DNA of 64,000 nt from Vibrio metoecus. GTDB lineage: Bacteria > Pseudomonadota > Gammaproteobacteria > Enterobacterales > Vibrionaceae. The DNA is taken from contig NZ_CP035686.1 in NCBI RefSeq assembly GCF_009665255.1, positions 1,426,001 through 1,490,000 of the forward strand, in the 5' to 3' direction. The notes beneath the pieces are model-generated. The model did not search any database, was not told the origin of the DNA, and worked only from the letters and a program-made list of their open reading frames with translations. The position numbers and the translations under genes were made by a program. This document shows, one piece after another, positions 17,711 through 26,789 of this stretch; the stretch's first letter is position 1; every line of letters begins with the position of its first letter.

Positions 17711-18016
17711 TCTCGGGGCATTAAAAGAGCCGCAATACTAAGAAATCTCCCGCATTGAGACAAGGCTATTCAAAACATAATTCTGACCAACCTCTCCTCT
17801 CACGCAAATCGCCTAAAAACATTCCTGAACAATCAATGCACTAGGTGATAATCATCGGCTTAATAAGTTGAGCTATCACAAAAGAGTATGCGTCATCCCT
17901 CATATTTAAACTCACACTTTGGTTAAGGTCACACTAACAATTGGTCTACGTTTGTCACCTAGCGAATTAACGCTATATTTACATAAGTCGGGGTCACTTA
18001 TAATTACAAAACTATC
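17711..18016. other. Divergent intergenic region queD / heme-type chemoreceptor
   Basis: AT-rich 306-base gap between two divergent genes. It must carry both promoters, but I could not pick out a clean sigma-70 or sigma-28 promoter and saw no RNA gene or repeat. Confidence 0.5.
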
Positions 18017-19648
18017 ATGAACTCATCCATTCTTAGTAAATTGCTGCTGACATTAATTACCGTGTTTGCCTTAGTTTTGGCAGGCTCAACCTCCTACCAA
18101 TATTGGCAGCAAAAAGATCTGATTCATTCCGTGCTAAGTGAGCAGCTACACGATAAGGCCAGTAACTACTTTGATAGTTTGAACATGATGATGCTCACTG
18201 GCACCATGGCACAAAAAGAGACGTTGCGGCAGAAAGCCTTGGCTCAAGATGGCATCGAACAAGTCCGAGTTATTCGGTCGGCAACTGTGAATAAACTTTA
18301 TGGTTCAGGAATGCCAGAGCAAAAACCACAAGACTCCATCGATCAACGCGCTCTCGCCGGTGAAACCGTAATCGAACCTTATTCTGGCGATTGGGGGCAA
18401 GGTATTGTGGTTGCCTTACCGATGAAGTCGAGTGAAAATTATCGTGGAACGAACTGTGTGGCTTGTCATATGGCTCCGGAAGGTGAAGTGCTTGGCGTCA
18501 TCCGCCTTGAGTTTAATCTTAGCCACTTAACCCAAATGGTGAATCATCGAACTCTAATCGGTATCGGAATTATGTCCGTGATTGCCCTATTTGGCTTTAT
18601 GATCACACTCTACTTTATGCGTCGAATTATTGTGCTCCCACTGCAGAAAACCTCGTTTTTCATGTCAGATGTCAGTAAGAGTAAAGATCTGTCTCATCGC
18701 TTAGCCAATGACCGAAAAGATGAACTCGGGCAACTTGCCGTATCAATTAACTCTTTGATGGATACTGTTTCTGAGAGCTTGCAGCAAGTGCAAGACACTT
18801 CGCATTCTCTTGCCGATTCAGCAAGAAAATTGACTGATGTGGCACAAGTGACAGATCAGGCAGCCAATAATCAGCAAAAAGAAACCTCCGAAGTACAGCT
18901 CAATATTACCGACATGCAAGCCAAACAACAGCAAGTCGAATACGCCACCGAAGAAGCCTCTAAATTGGTTAATCACACCACCAGTATTGTCCAGCAAAGT
19001 GCCAAGCAAGCACACGCAGCCAGTGAAGATATCAAAAATCTGGTTGGCGATATTGAATCGGTTAAACAACGTATTGTGGAATTAAATAATCAAACAACCC
19101 AAGTTTCCTCCATCCTTGGTGTGATTAAAGGCATTGCCGAACAAACTAACCTACTGGCTCTGAATGCTGCCATTGAGGCCGCCCGCGCGGGCGAACAAGG
19201 CCGAGGCTTTGCCGTGGTAGCCGATGAAGTACGCCATTTAGCATCACGCACCGCTGAGGCGACAGGCAACATTGAGAACATCATTTCTGGCTTCCAACGT
19301 GATAGCCAAGCCTCCCTCACTTCCGTTGATACTGTGTGTTCTCACGCTCACCAACGTTCAACCGAGATTGAAGAACTCTCTAAAGTCATGACCAATGTGG
19401 TCGCTGAAATGCAGCAAGTGCTCAATCATGCGATGGGAATTCAAGAGCAAACCAAACGTACGACTGAAGTCAGCCATGAGATCCAAAGTAAAGTCGATGT
19501 GATCACTCATCATGCTGATGACACTTCCCATTCAGCGAGCGAAACGCGTGAAATCAGTGTCGATCTTGAACATTTATCGCAACAATTGGAGTCATTGCTC
19601 AACCAATTTACCTTGATTGAGAAGAATTCTGCGCGGAAACCACATTAA
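18017..19648 (+). CDS. Chemoreceptor with periplasmic heme-c (DUF3365/Tll0287-like) sensor domain
   Basis: 543-aa chemotaxis receptor. One membrane helix (about residues 8-27) and a second (about 180-201) enclose a periplasmic domain. This carries the covalent-heme motif CVACH at residues 147-151, in the context NYRGTNCVACHMAPEGEVLG. That context is typical of the DUF3365/Tll0287-like heme PAS domain. HAMP and MCP signalling domains follow, with the tip QTNLLALNAAIEAARAGE. Known relatives bind heme c and sense redox state or diatomic gases; by inference this receptor could steer motility by oxygen, NO or redox. Heme attachment would need the Ccm system. No C-terminal pentapeptide is present. 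It is not in an operon. Confidence 0.92.
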   Translation: MNSSILSKLLLTLITVFALVLAGSTSYQYWQQKDLIHSVLSEQLHDKASNYFDSLNMMMLTGTMAQKETLRQKALAQDGIEQVRVIRSATVNKLYGSGMPEQKPQDSIDQRALAGETVIEPYSGDWGQGIVVALPMKSSENYRGTNCVACHMAPEGEVLGVIRLEFNLSHLTQMVNHRTLIGIGIMSVIALFGFMITLYFMRRIIVLPLQKTSFFMSDVSKSKDLSHRLANDRKDELGQLAVSINSLMDTVSESLQQVQDTSHSLADSARKLTDVAQVTDQAANNQQKETSEVQLNITDMQAKQQQVEYATEEASKLVNHTTSIVQQSAKQAHAASEDIKNLVGDIESVKQRIVELNNQTTQVSSILGVIKGIAEQTNLLALNAAIEAARAGEQGRGFAVVADEVRHLASRTAEATGNIENIISGFQRDSQASLTSVDTVCSHAHQRSTEIEELSKVMTNVVAEMQQVLNHAMGIQEQTKRTTEVSHEIQSKVDVITHHADDTSHSASETREISVDLEHLSQQLESLLNQFTLIEKNSARKPH

Positions 19649-19793
19649 AGGTTGAAGCTGACAAATTGACAGGTAATATGTTCCGTTGAATCTGTAAAAC
19701 TCTCTACAACCCAATGTTTCGTCTATTTTTTGCGCAACGATTGCTGCAAATGGCATTGGGGTGTCTTTTATCTCAACGGAGACTGTAATAAAC

Positions 19794-21194
19794 ATGACTT
19801 ACGCGCCTGTAAATGACGTACTAAGCGGCAAGCTCGCAGTAGACAGTGAAGTCACTGTTCGCGGCTGGGTTCGCACACGTCGTGATTCCAAAGCTGGAAT
19901 TTCGTTTCTTGCCATCTATGACGGCTCTTGTTTCAACCCGATTCAGGCCGTGGTTCCTAATAATCTGAATAATTACGACAATGAAATCCTGAAGCTAACG
20001 ACAGGTTGCTCTGTTGAAGTAACGGGTACCATTGTTGAATCTCCAGCTTCTGGCCAAGCGTTTGAACTGGCTGCGACTGCGGTAAAAGTAGTTGGTTGGG
20101 TTGAAGATGCCGACACTTACCCAATGGCGAAAACACGTCACTCTATTGAATATCTGCGTGAAGTGGCTCACTTGCGTCCACGTACTAACGTGATCGGTGC
20201 CGTAGCACGCGTTCGTAACTGCTTGGCACAAGCCATTCACCGCTTCTACCACGAGCAAGGTTACTTCTGGGTTTCTGCGCCACTGATCACTGCTTCTGAT
20301 GCAGAAGGTGCGGGTGAAATGTTCCGCGTATCAACGCTAGATATGGAAAACCTGCCACGCACTGAGGCAGGTAAAGTGGATTACAACCAAGACTTCTTTG
20401 GTAAAGAAACCTTCCTGACCGTATCAGGCCAGCTCAACGCGGAAGCGTATGCTTGTGCAATCAGCAAAGTGTACACTTTCGGCCCAACGTTCCGTGCTGA
20501 GAACTCAAACACTAGCCGTCATTTGGCGGAGTTCTGGATGGTTGAACCTGAAGTCGCGTTCGCGGATCTAAACACCGTAGCAAAACTGGCTGAAGATATG
20601 CTGAAATATGTGTTCAAAGCCGTACTGGCAGAGCGTCGTGACGATCTTGAGTTCTTTAACGATCGTATCAACAACGAAGTGATCGCCCGCCTTGAAAAGT
20701 TTGTAGATTCAGACTTCGCACAAGTGGATTACACCGATGCGATCGAAATTCTGAAAAACTGTGGCAAAACGTTTGAGTTCCCAGTTGAGTGGGGTATCGA
20801 CTTGGCTTCTGAGCACGAGCGCTTCCTCGCAGAGGAACATTTCAAAGCGCCAGTGATCGTGAAGAACTATCCAAAAGACATCAAAGCCTTCTACATGCGT
20901 ATGAACGAAGATGGCAAAACCGTTGCGGCGATGGACGTATTAGCTCCGGGCATTGGTGAAATCATCGGTGGTTCACAACGTGAAGAGCGTTTGGACGTTC
21001 TGGATGCACGTATGCGTGAATTCGGTATCGATCCTGAGCACATGGATTGGTATCGCGATCTGCGCCGTTACGGCACAGTTCCACATGCAGGCTTCGGTCT
21101 AGGCTTCGAGCGTCTCGTGTCTTACGTAACTGGTATGGGTAACGTACGTGACGTGATCCCGTTCCCACGCACCCCACGCAGCGCGAGTTTCTAA
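19794..21194 (+). CDS. asnS: Asparaginyl-tRNA synthetase
   Basis: 466-aa class IIb aminoacyl-tRNA synthetase that charges tRNA-Asn. It has an N-terminal OB-fold anticodon-binding domain (VTVRGWVRTRRDSKAGISF) and the class II catalytic core, with motif 2 around FRAENSNTSRHLAEFWM and motif 3 GFGLGFERLVSYVTG. I chose the ATG at 19794 (MTYAPVND), which has GGAGA upstream; the ORF could extend to 19761 with eleven non-conserved residues. A strong terminator follows. Confidence 0.96.
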   Translation: MTYAPVNDVLSGKLAVDSEVTVRGWVRTRRDSKAGISFLAIYDGSCFNPIQAVVPNNLNNYDNEILKLTTGCSVEVTGTIVESPASGQAFELAATAVKVVGWVEDADTYPMAKTRHSIEYLREVAHLRPRTNVIGAVARVRNCLAQAIHRFYHEQGYFWVSAPLITASDAEGAGEMFRVSTLDMENLPRTEAGKVDYNQDFFGKETFLTVSGQLNAEAYACAISKVYTFGPTFRAENSNTSRHLAEFWMVEPEVAFADLNTVAKLAEDMLKYVFKAVLAERRDDLEFFNDRINNEVIARLEKFVDSDFAQVDYTDAIEILKNCGKTFEFPVEWGIDLASEHERFLAEEHFKAPVIVKNYPKDIKAFYMRMNEDGKTVAAMDVLAPGIGEIIGGSQREERLDVLDARMREFGIDPEHMDWYRDLRRYGTVPHAGFGLGFERLVSYVTGMGNVRDVIPFPRTPRSASF

Positions 21195-21212
21195 TTCCGC
21201 TCTGTTGAATGT

Positions 21213-21243
21213 AAAAACCGTCTCAAGCGAGACGGTTTTTTTT
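21213..21243. terminator. Terminator between asnS and thiD
   Basis: Stem AAAACCGTCT / AGACGGTTTT with a 6-base loop and eight Ts on the plus strand; As on the other side let it work for convergent thiD too. Confidence 0.92.
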
Positions 21244-21260
21244 ATACCTCAAGCTCACTC

Positions 21261-22109
21261 TTATTGGCTTTTCTGCTGGCTTTTAGCCATTTGCAGTAGA
21301 TAAAAATGGTGTACTGGCCCATAACCTTGACCAATTTTCAGTTGATCAGCATGCCAGATCGCCTGATGAATATAGTGCTTAGCTTTCTCGACAGCGTCTT
21401 TCAACACATGACCTTGAGCGAGATAGGAAGCAATTGCCGATGAGAGTGTACAGCCCGTGCCATGTGTGTTCTTGGTAGCAATTCGTGGCGCGCGGAAATG
21501 GTGGATATTATCAACCTCGATAAGCAGATCATCACTGTCCATTTGCTGATGATTATGCCCTCCTTTGAGCAAAACAGCTTGGGTATCTAACTGACGTAGT
21601 GCAGCAATGCCCTGCTGTGGATTGTGTTGCCATTCCTGCTCTGTCATTCCAACTAAAACCGCTGCTTCCGGTAAATTAGGCGTGATTATGCTAGCAAGCG
21701 GTAACAGCGCATTTTTTAGGGTGACAACGGCATCTTCTGCGAGTAGATGATGTCCGCTAGTCGAGATCATCACCGGATCGAGCACAATCCATTTAGGTTG
21801 ATATTGACGCAATTTCTTGGCAACCAGAGCGATGATTGGGGCATCTGCCAACATACCAATTTTTACCGCCAATACCGGAATATCACAGAAAATAGCATCT
21901 AATTGCTGTTCAAGAATGTCTAAAGGCAGAGGATAAACGGCAGAAACACCCAGCGTATTTTGCGCCGTAATCGCAGTAATGGCAGAACAAGCATAACTGC
22001 CGGTTGCAGATATGGCTTTGATATCGGCTTGAATCCCCGCACCGCCACCACTGTCTGATCCAGCAATGGTGAGCACTATAGGGGTAGGATTTGAAGAGAT
22101 TAGTGGCAT
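21261..22109 (-). CDS. thiD: Hydroxymethylpyrimidine/phosphomethylpyrimidine kinase
   Basis: 282-aa ribokinase-fold enzyme that phosphorylates HMP and HMP-P in thiamine synthesis. Visible motifs are VLTIAGSDSGGGAGIQADIK at the N-terminus and the anion-hole/catalytic region THGTGCTLSSAIASYLAQG near residue 210. The ATG at 22109 follows CAGGAGCCTTT, a strong ribosome site, and lies about 75 bases below a TPP riboswitch. It stands alone, without other thi genes nearby, so the riboswitch controls this single step and possibly salvage of HMP. Confidence 0.95.
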   Translation of the reverse strand: MPLISSNPTPIVLTIAGSDSGGGAGIQADIKAISATGSYACSAITAITAQNTLGVSAVYPLPLDILEQQLDAIFCDIPVLAVKIGMLADAPIIALVAKKLRQYQPKWIVLDPVMISTSGHHLLAEDAVVTLKNALLPLASIITPNLPEAAVLVGMTEQEWQHNPQQGIAALRQLDTQAVLLKGGHNHQQMDSDDLLIEVDNIHHFRAPRIATKNTHGTGCTLSSAIASYLAQGHVLKDAVEKAKHYIHQAIWHADQLKIGQGYGPVHHFYLLQMAKSQQKSQ

Positions 22110-22184
22110 AAAGGCTCCTGTGAAAAACAGGAACTGATCCCAAACCGCAGATGAATGGCGAAACAATACGAGCTGTTGAGGATA

Positions 22185-22285
22185 GTTCCCTACGTCAGTC
22201 CTAACTGAATCAGGTTCAACGGGTCTCGCTACGCGATCTCAGCCTTCGATTCGCACTCTTTCATGCGCTCTCAGGCTCCCCGACT
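22185..22285 (-). promoter_or_regulatory. TPP riboswitch (THI element) controlling thiD
   Basis: Read on the minus strand, the leader shows the THI-box order: GGGGAGCC, then GGCTGAGA, then GACCCGTTGAACCTGA, then CAGTTAGGACTGACGTAGGGA. These are the conserved P2/P3/P4 elements of the thiamine-pyrophosphate aptamer. It lies directly upstream of thiD. No obvious terminator follows within the leader, so control is likely at translation initiation, where the GGAG site could be occluded. Identification is by motif; a covariance model was not run. Confidence 0.95.
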
Positions 22286-22326
22286 ATGAGCTGCATCTTA
22301 ACAGCATTTAATGCGGTGGACAGCGA

Positions 22327-22944
22327 TTATTTATCACTTTCAATAAAGTCGAGATCACGCCACATTTCATCTAATTCCGCTTCAGACGGCATTTCACTGT
22401 GCTCAATTTGGCGAATCACTCGGCACGGGTTCCCCACGGCAACACAATCCGGCGGTATGTCTTTGGTTACTACACTTCCAGCTCCAATCACACTACGCGC
22501 ACCAATGGTAACGCCATCAAGCACGATCGCGCCCGCGCCAAGCCACACGTTATCTTCAATCACAATCGGGTTGCCAGCCGCAATCGGTAACACACGCTGC
22601 GCGAGATCCAGTGGATGCCCGACGGTACTGATCACCACATTTGGCCCCATCTGTACATATTCTCCAATCGTCACAGGAGCAATATCGAGAATAGTGACGT
22701 TAGTGTTTAAGAAGCCACCACACTTGAAATGAATGTTATGGCCTAAATCGCAGAAAAACGGAGGCACAATCGTCACATCGTTTGCCGCACCCAAGAGCGA
22801 ATTTAATATCGCTTGCCGTTCAGCATGCTGGGCTGGGCGCGTATGGTTAAAATCATACAGTTTCTCTTTGACCTGCGTTTGATAGGTTATCAAATCTCGG
22901 TTTATGGGTAACTGAACTGAAAAATCCTTTAAGTCGCGACTCAT
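22327..22944 (-). CDS. Left-handed beta-helix O-acetyltransferase, maltose/galactoside type
   Basis: 205-aa acetyl-CoA-dependent acetyltransferase of the Maa/LacA/NodL family. The N-terminal Mac domain motif (HTRPAQHAERQAILNSLLG) is followed by hexapeptide repeats, including IGEYVQMGPNVVI, VWLGAGAIVLDGVTIG and SVIGAGSVVTKDIPP. These proteins acetylate sugars as trimers, and the presumed catalytic histidine is in STVGHPLD. The chosen ATG follows AAGGAAGCCC. The acceptor sugar is unknown. It is divergent from aspC across an unusually long gap. Confidence 0.88.
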   Translation of the reverse strand: MSRDLKDFSVQLPINRDLITYQTQVKEKLYDFNHTRPAQHAERQAILNSLLGAANDVTIVPPFFCDLGHNIHFKCGGFLNTNVTILDIAPVTIGEYVQMGPNVVISTVGHPLDLAQRVLPIAAGNPIVIEDNVWLGAGAIVLDGVTIGARSVIGAGSVVTKDIPPDCVAVGNPCRVIRQIEHSEMPSEAELDEMWRDLDFIESDK

Positions 22945-23499
22945 GGGCTTCCTTATTTCTGTGCAACACTCTGACCATAAACACTCACCTCTAATTGGCA
23001 AACTTCGTTGCATAAAGGTTGAGAGTGAAATAACACAATCCATTCGTTCAGCATAAAAAATCCAGAACTCTCACTCTCGCAAGATCGGACAGTCATTATT
23101 CTCCTGCAGTTATTGAGGCCTGTCTGGCTATTGAAGAAATATCTACCGCTATCGTTGCCCATTTTAAAGGCTAAGGTCTGAGTGATATTGCGTGCTACGA
23201 GTAGCAAACCCACTCGGCTGAAAATTTCATACGTAATAATCCCAACACACGCTGAATTTTCCCCTTCCCTGTCATCTGGTCAGTCTAAAGGCAAACCACC
23301 GGCACCGCCCTAAGCTGAAAAGCTTGGGCCATTTACATCACAAAATGACCTGCTATTCCCAATTCCTCAGCCAAGTAAAAATTTTTCGATATTTTCTTTC
23401 AGGTACTGTTGTCACAAGAATTCGAGGAAGGTATAAATACGATAAATTTAATGAGTTCAATCATTCCTTCCCACCCCTAACTTGACATGGATGTGCTTT
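22945..23499. other. 555-base gap with a GAAA-capped hairpin
   Basis: The gap lies upstream of both the acetyltransferase and aspC. The small frames in it lack ribosome sites or family features. One hairpin stands out at 23307-23329: GCCCTAAGCT and AGCTTGGGC around a GAAA loop, with one bulged T. A 5-bp palindrome GCTACGAGTAGC lies near 23190. No T-tract follows the hairpin on either strand, so it is not a simple terminator. The remaining sequence presumably holds the two promoters. Confidence 0.5.
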
Positions 23500-24690
23500 A
23501 TGTTCGAAAAAGTCGTTGCCGCCCCCGCAGACCCAATACTTGGTTTAACTGAAGAGTTCAAAAAAGATCCCCGTACCGACAAAATTAACCTCGGTGTTGG
23601 TATTTATAAGAATGAAGCGGGAGAAACCCCTGTTCTTGCTACCGTAAAGAAAGCAGAGGCAGCCTTACTTGAATCAGAGAAAACCAAATCTTATCTCACG
23701 ATTGAAGGAACTGCAGAGTACGGTTTAGCAGTACAAAAACTGTTGTTCGGCGCGAATTCTGACATAGTGACTCAAAAACTAGCGAAAACGGCACAAGCTC
23801 CTGGTGGTACAGGTGCTCTGCGTGTCGCTGGTGAATTTATTAAACGTCAATTAGGTGATGTGAAGGTTTGGATCAGCAACCCAACATGGGCGAACCACCA
23901 CGGTGTGTTCAACGCGGCAGGTTTAGAAACAACGCAATACGCTTACTACGATGCCGAAGCCAAAGACAAAAACTTTGCTGCTATGTTGGCGGATTTAGAG
24001 CAAGCAGCGAAAGGTGATGTGGTACTTCTGCACGGATGTTGTCACAACCCAACAGGCATCGACCCAACGGAGCAAGAATGGGAAGTGTTGGCAAAGTTAG
24101 TTGCCGATAAAGGTCTTCTGCCTCTGTTTGACTTTGCCTACCAAGGCTTTGCAACGGGTGTGGAAGACGATGCGGCAGGTCTACGTACTTTTGCTAAATA
24201 CAATTCTGAAATTTTGGTTGCCAGCTCATTTTCAAAGAACTTTGGTCTGTACAACGAGCGTGTAGGTGCTTTCACTCTGGTTGCACCTTCAACAGAGGTT
24301 GCAGAAACGGCGTTCTCACAAGTTAAAGCGATTATCCGCTCTATCTACTCAAACCCACCCGCTCACGGCGCCGCAGTGGTCACTTATATTCTCAATAACC
24401 CTGCGCTACGTGCTGAATGGGAAGCTGAAGTGGCTGAAATGCGTGAACGTATTCAAGAGATGCGCGTACTGTTCGTCAACACATTGAAAGAAGTGGGTGT
24501 AGACGCAGACTTTAGCTTTATCGAGCGCCAAAATGGCATGTTCTCTTTCTCTGGTCTAAATAAAGAACAAGTCGCTCGTTTGAAATCAGAGTTGGGTATC
24601 TACATTGTAGGCTCGGGCCGCATCAGCGTTGCCGGCATGACAAAATCAAACATGCTGCCACTGTGCAAAGGCATTGCTGCGGTGATGTAA
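23500..24690 (+). CDS. aspC: Aspartate/aromatic aminotransferase (class Ia)
   Basis: 396-aa PLP enzyme that transfers the amino group between aspartate or aromatic amino acids and 2-oxoglutarate. It begins MFEKVVAAPADPILGLTEEF, very like E. coli AspC/TyrB. The N-terminal KINLGVGIYKNEAGETPVL is conserved, HGCCHNPTGIDPT carries the cofactor-binding Asn, and the Schiff-base lysine lies in SSFSKNFGLYNERVG. I chose the internal ATG; an upstream TTG frame at 23482 adds an unconserved tail. AspC versus TyrB cannot be settled from sequence alone. Confidence 0.93.
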   Translation: MFEKVVAAPADPILGLTEEFKKDPRTDKINLGVGIYKNEAGETPVLATVKKAEAALLESEKTKSYLTIEGTAEYGLAVQKLLFGANSDIVTQKLAKTAQAPGGTGALRVAGEFIKRQLGDVKVWISNPTWANHHGVFNAAGLETTQYAYYDAEAKDKNFAAMLADLEQAAKGDVVLLHGCCHNPTGIDPTEQEWEVLAKLVADKGLLPLFDFAYQGFATGVEDDAAGLRTFAKYNSEILVASSFSKNFGLYNERVGAFTLVAPSTEVAETAFSQVKAIIRSIYSNPPAHGAAVVTYILNNPALRAEWEAEVAEMRERIQEMRVLFVNTLKEVGVDADFSFIERQNGMFSFSGLNKEQVARLKSELGIYIVGSGRISVAGMTKSNMLPLCKGIAAVM

Positions 24691-24712
24691 TTTCGCCACC
24701 CGTGCTCATTCT

Positions 24713-24741
24713 AAAAACCGGCTGAAATAGCCGGTTTTTTT
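24713..24741 (+). terminator. Terminator after aspC
   Basis: Stem AAAACCGGCT / AGCCGGTTTT with a 5-base loop and a run of seven Ts. Confidence 0.92.
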
Positions 24742-24894
24742 GTTTTGGGTGTTACCTTTTGTTGTACCTATCTTTATAAACTCCCAAACAATCCATCCCT
24801 CCGATTAGACCTCACGCAGTAAAGTGAGGTAGCATGGTCAACCCAAACCGCCAAAAACATCGCTCAACGGATGTTTGTAACGAGAGGAGCCCTC

Positions 24895-26784
24895 ATGGAC
24901 GCCGAGTTAATCGAGATTCAACAGTTTCTGCAACAGCATCCCCCTTTTGATGCCCTACCTTCTAACCTGTTACCCAACATCGCTCAACAGATTGAAATTG
25001 CCTATTTTCGTAAAGACACGCCAATTATCGGACACAAACAAGCCATTAGTGATTTGTATTTGATTCGTAGTGGTGCAGTCGAAGTCTATCGCCGTCATGG
25101 CGAGCTTTATAACCGACTGACAGAAGGCAGTTTATTTGGACAAATGGGGCTATTGACTCGCAACCAAGTTTCCTTCGCGGTCTCGGCGATTGAAGATACC
25201 TTGCTGTATTGCATTCCAGAGGCCCTCTTTCACCAGTTGCATGAAGAGTTCGACAGCTTCGCCGATTTCGTTGAGGTCGAACAATCGGTGCGTTTACGCC
25301 AAACGGTTAAGAAACAAAAAGAGCAAAACGATCTCATCACCAGCAAAGTCAAGCGGTTATTAACTCACCCAGCCCCAACCATAGATAAAAATGCTTCGAT
25401 CCAGCAAGCTGCGTTACGCATGGCAAATGAAAATGTTTCGGCGTTACTGATCTTAGATAATCAGATCCTGCATGATGAAGAAGATGACTCCACACCAGTC
25501 GTCGGCATTATTACTGAGCGAGATCTCTGTCGCCGTGTTTTAGCGCAAGGTATCGATATCACTCAAGCAGTCAGTCAAGTCATGACCTATGAGGTCATCT
25601 CACTTGATCACAATGCCTACGTTTATGAAGCCATGCTCACCATGCTGCGCAATAATGTGCATCATCTTCCGGTGCTGAGAGAGAAACAGCCGATAGGCAT
25701 CATCGATATGACCGATATCGTACGCCATGAATCGCAAAACTCTTTGCTCTTGGTGAGCCGTATCTATCAGCAAACCAGTATTGATGAATTAGCCCAGCTC
25801 GCGAGTGAGGTGAAAGCGAGTTTTGTACGCCTCGTCAATGAGGATGCAAATTCCCACATGATTGGCACCGCGATGTCGACGATTGGCCGCGCTTTCACAC
25901 AACGCATTATTGAACTTGGTGAAGCGGAGCTAGGCGAAGCGCCGCTGCAATACTGTTTTGTAGCATTTGGTTCCATGGGTCGGGATGAACAGCTTATTGT
26001 GACCGATCAAGATAATGCATTGATTCTGGACGATCGCTACAACGCTCAACAACATGGTGCTTATTTCGCCCAATTGGCTGAATGGGTGTGTCATGGATTA
26101 GATCGGTGCGGCTATCCGCTTTGCGATGGCGACATCATGGCCAGTAATCCCAAATGGCGTATGACACGCAAAGAGTGGGAGAACTGTTTTGCAGATTGGA
26201 TTGATAACCCGAATCCCCAAGCCCTGCTTAATGCCTCTATTTTTTTCGATCTGGATGGCGTATATGGTCGCACCAAGTGGGCAGAACAGTTATCCAGCTT
26301 CATTGTACGGCGCGCAAGGCGTAATCAGCGCTTTTTGGCCTGTTTAGCGCGCAATGCCCTTAACCGCACTCCACCCTTAGGATTTTTCAAAAACTTTGTG
26401 ATGGAAAAAGATGGTCGCCACAATAACTCGATCAATTTGAAACGTCGAGGGACAGCACCGTTGGCAGATTTAATCCGTGTACATGCACTCGCCGCAGGAT
26501 CACGAGCAAAAAACTCTTTTGAACGGCTGGATGATGTGATTGATGCAGGATTGCTGCCCCAAGGCAAAGGTAAAGATCTGCGTGATGCATTGGAATTTAT
26601 TGCGATGGTGCGCATACGTCATCAAGCGGTAGATGTAGAGCAAGAGAGAGAAGCCGATAACAGCATCGAGCCAGAAAATCTCTCCGACTTTGAACGGCGG
26701 AACTTAAAAGATGCGTTTCAAATCCTCAGTAACGGGCAAAATTACCTCAAGTACCGTTATCAGGCTAACCAACACTTTAAGTAA
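24895..26784 (+). CDS. cNMP-binding/CBS-domain protein with DUF294 nucleotidyltransferase
   Basis: 629-aa cytoplasmic signalling protein. An N-terminal cyclic-nucleotide-binding domain (about 15-140; GSLFGQMGLLTRNQVSFAVS) is followed by paired CBS domains (about 160-290; VVGIITERDLCRRVL, PIGIIDMTDIVRHE). A DUF294 nucleotidyltransferase domain contains FVAFGSMGRDEQLIVTDQDN, with the G-S and D-x-D pattern of the polymerase-beta fold, and a C-terminal DUF294_C domain ends the protein. The start is supported by GAGAGGAGC. It is followed 5 bases later by a DEDD exonuclease, a pairing that recurs in proteobacteria. The role is unknown; the architecture suggests that nucleotide ligands control a nucleotidyl-transfer step. 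Confidence 0.88.
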   Translation: MDAELIEIQQFLQQHPPFDALPSNLLPNIAQQIEIAYFRKDTPIIGHKQAISDLYLIRSGAVEVYRRHGELYNRLTEGSLFGQMGLLTRNQVSFAVSAIEDTLLYCIPEALFHQLHEEFDSFADFVEVEQSVRLRQTVKKQKEQNDLITSKVKRLLTHPAPTIDKNASIQQAALRMANENVSALLILDNQILHDEEDDSTPVVGIITERDLCRRVLAQGIDITQAVSQVMTYEVISLDHNAYVYEAMLTMLRNNVHHLPVLREKQPIGIIDMTDIVRHESQNSLLLVSRIYQQTSIDELAQLASEVKASFVRLVNEDANSHMIGTAMSTIGRAFTQRIIELGEAELGEAPLQYCFVAFGSMGRDEQLIVTDQDNALILDDRYNAQQHGAYFAQLAEWVCHGLDRCGYPLCDGDIMASNPKWRMTRKEWENCFADWIDNPNPQALLNASIFFDLDGVYGRTKWAEQLSSFIVRRARRNQRFLACLARNALNRTPPLGFFKNFVMEKDGRHNNSINLKRRGTAPLADLIRVHALAAGSRAKNSFERLDDVIDAGLLPQGKGKDLRDALEFIAMVRIRHQAVDVEQEREADNSIEPENLSDFERRNLKDAFQILSNGQNYLKYRYQANQHFK

Positions 26785-26789
26785 GTACG

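Noticed and set aside
17705..17830. preQ1 riboswitch upstream of queD
   Set aside because: No compact stem with the expected A-rich tail and pairing pattern was found.
22953..23213. 86-aa minus-strand frame in the gap before aspC
   Set aside because: It lacks a ribosome site or family-like sequence and overlaps the better-supported start region of the acetyltransferase.
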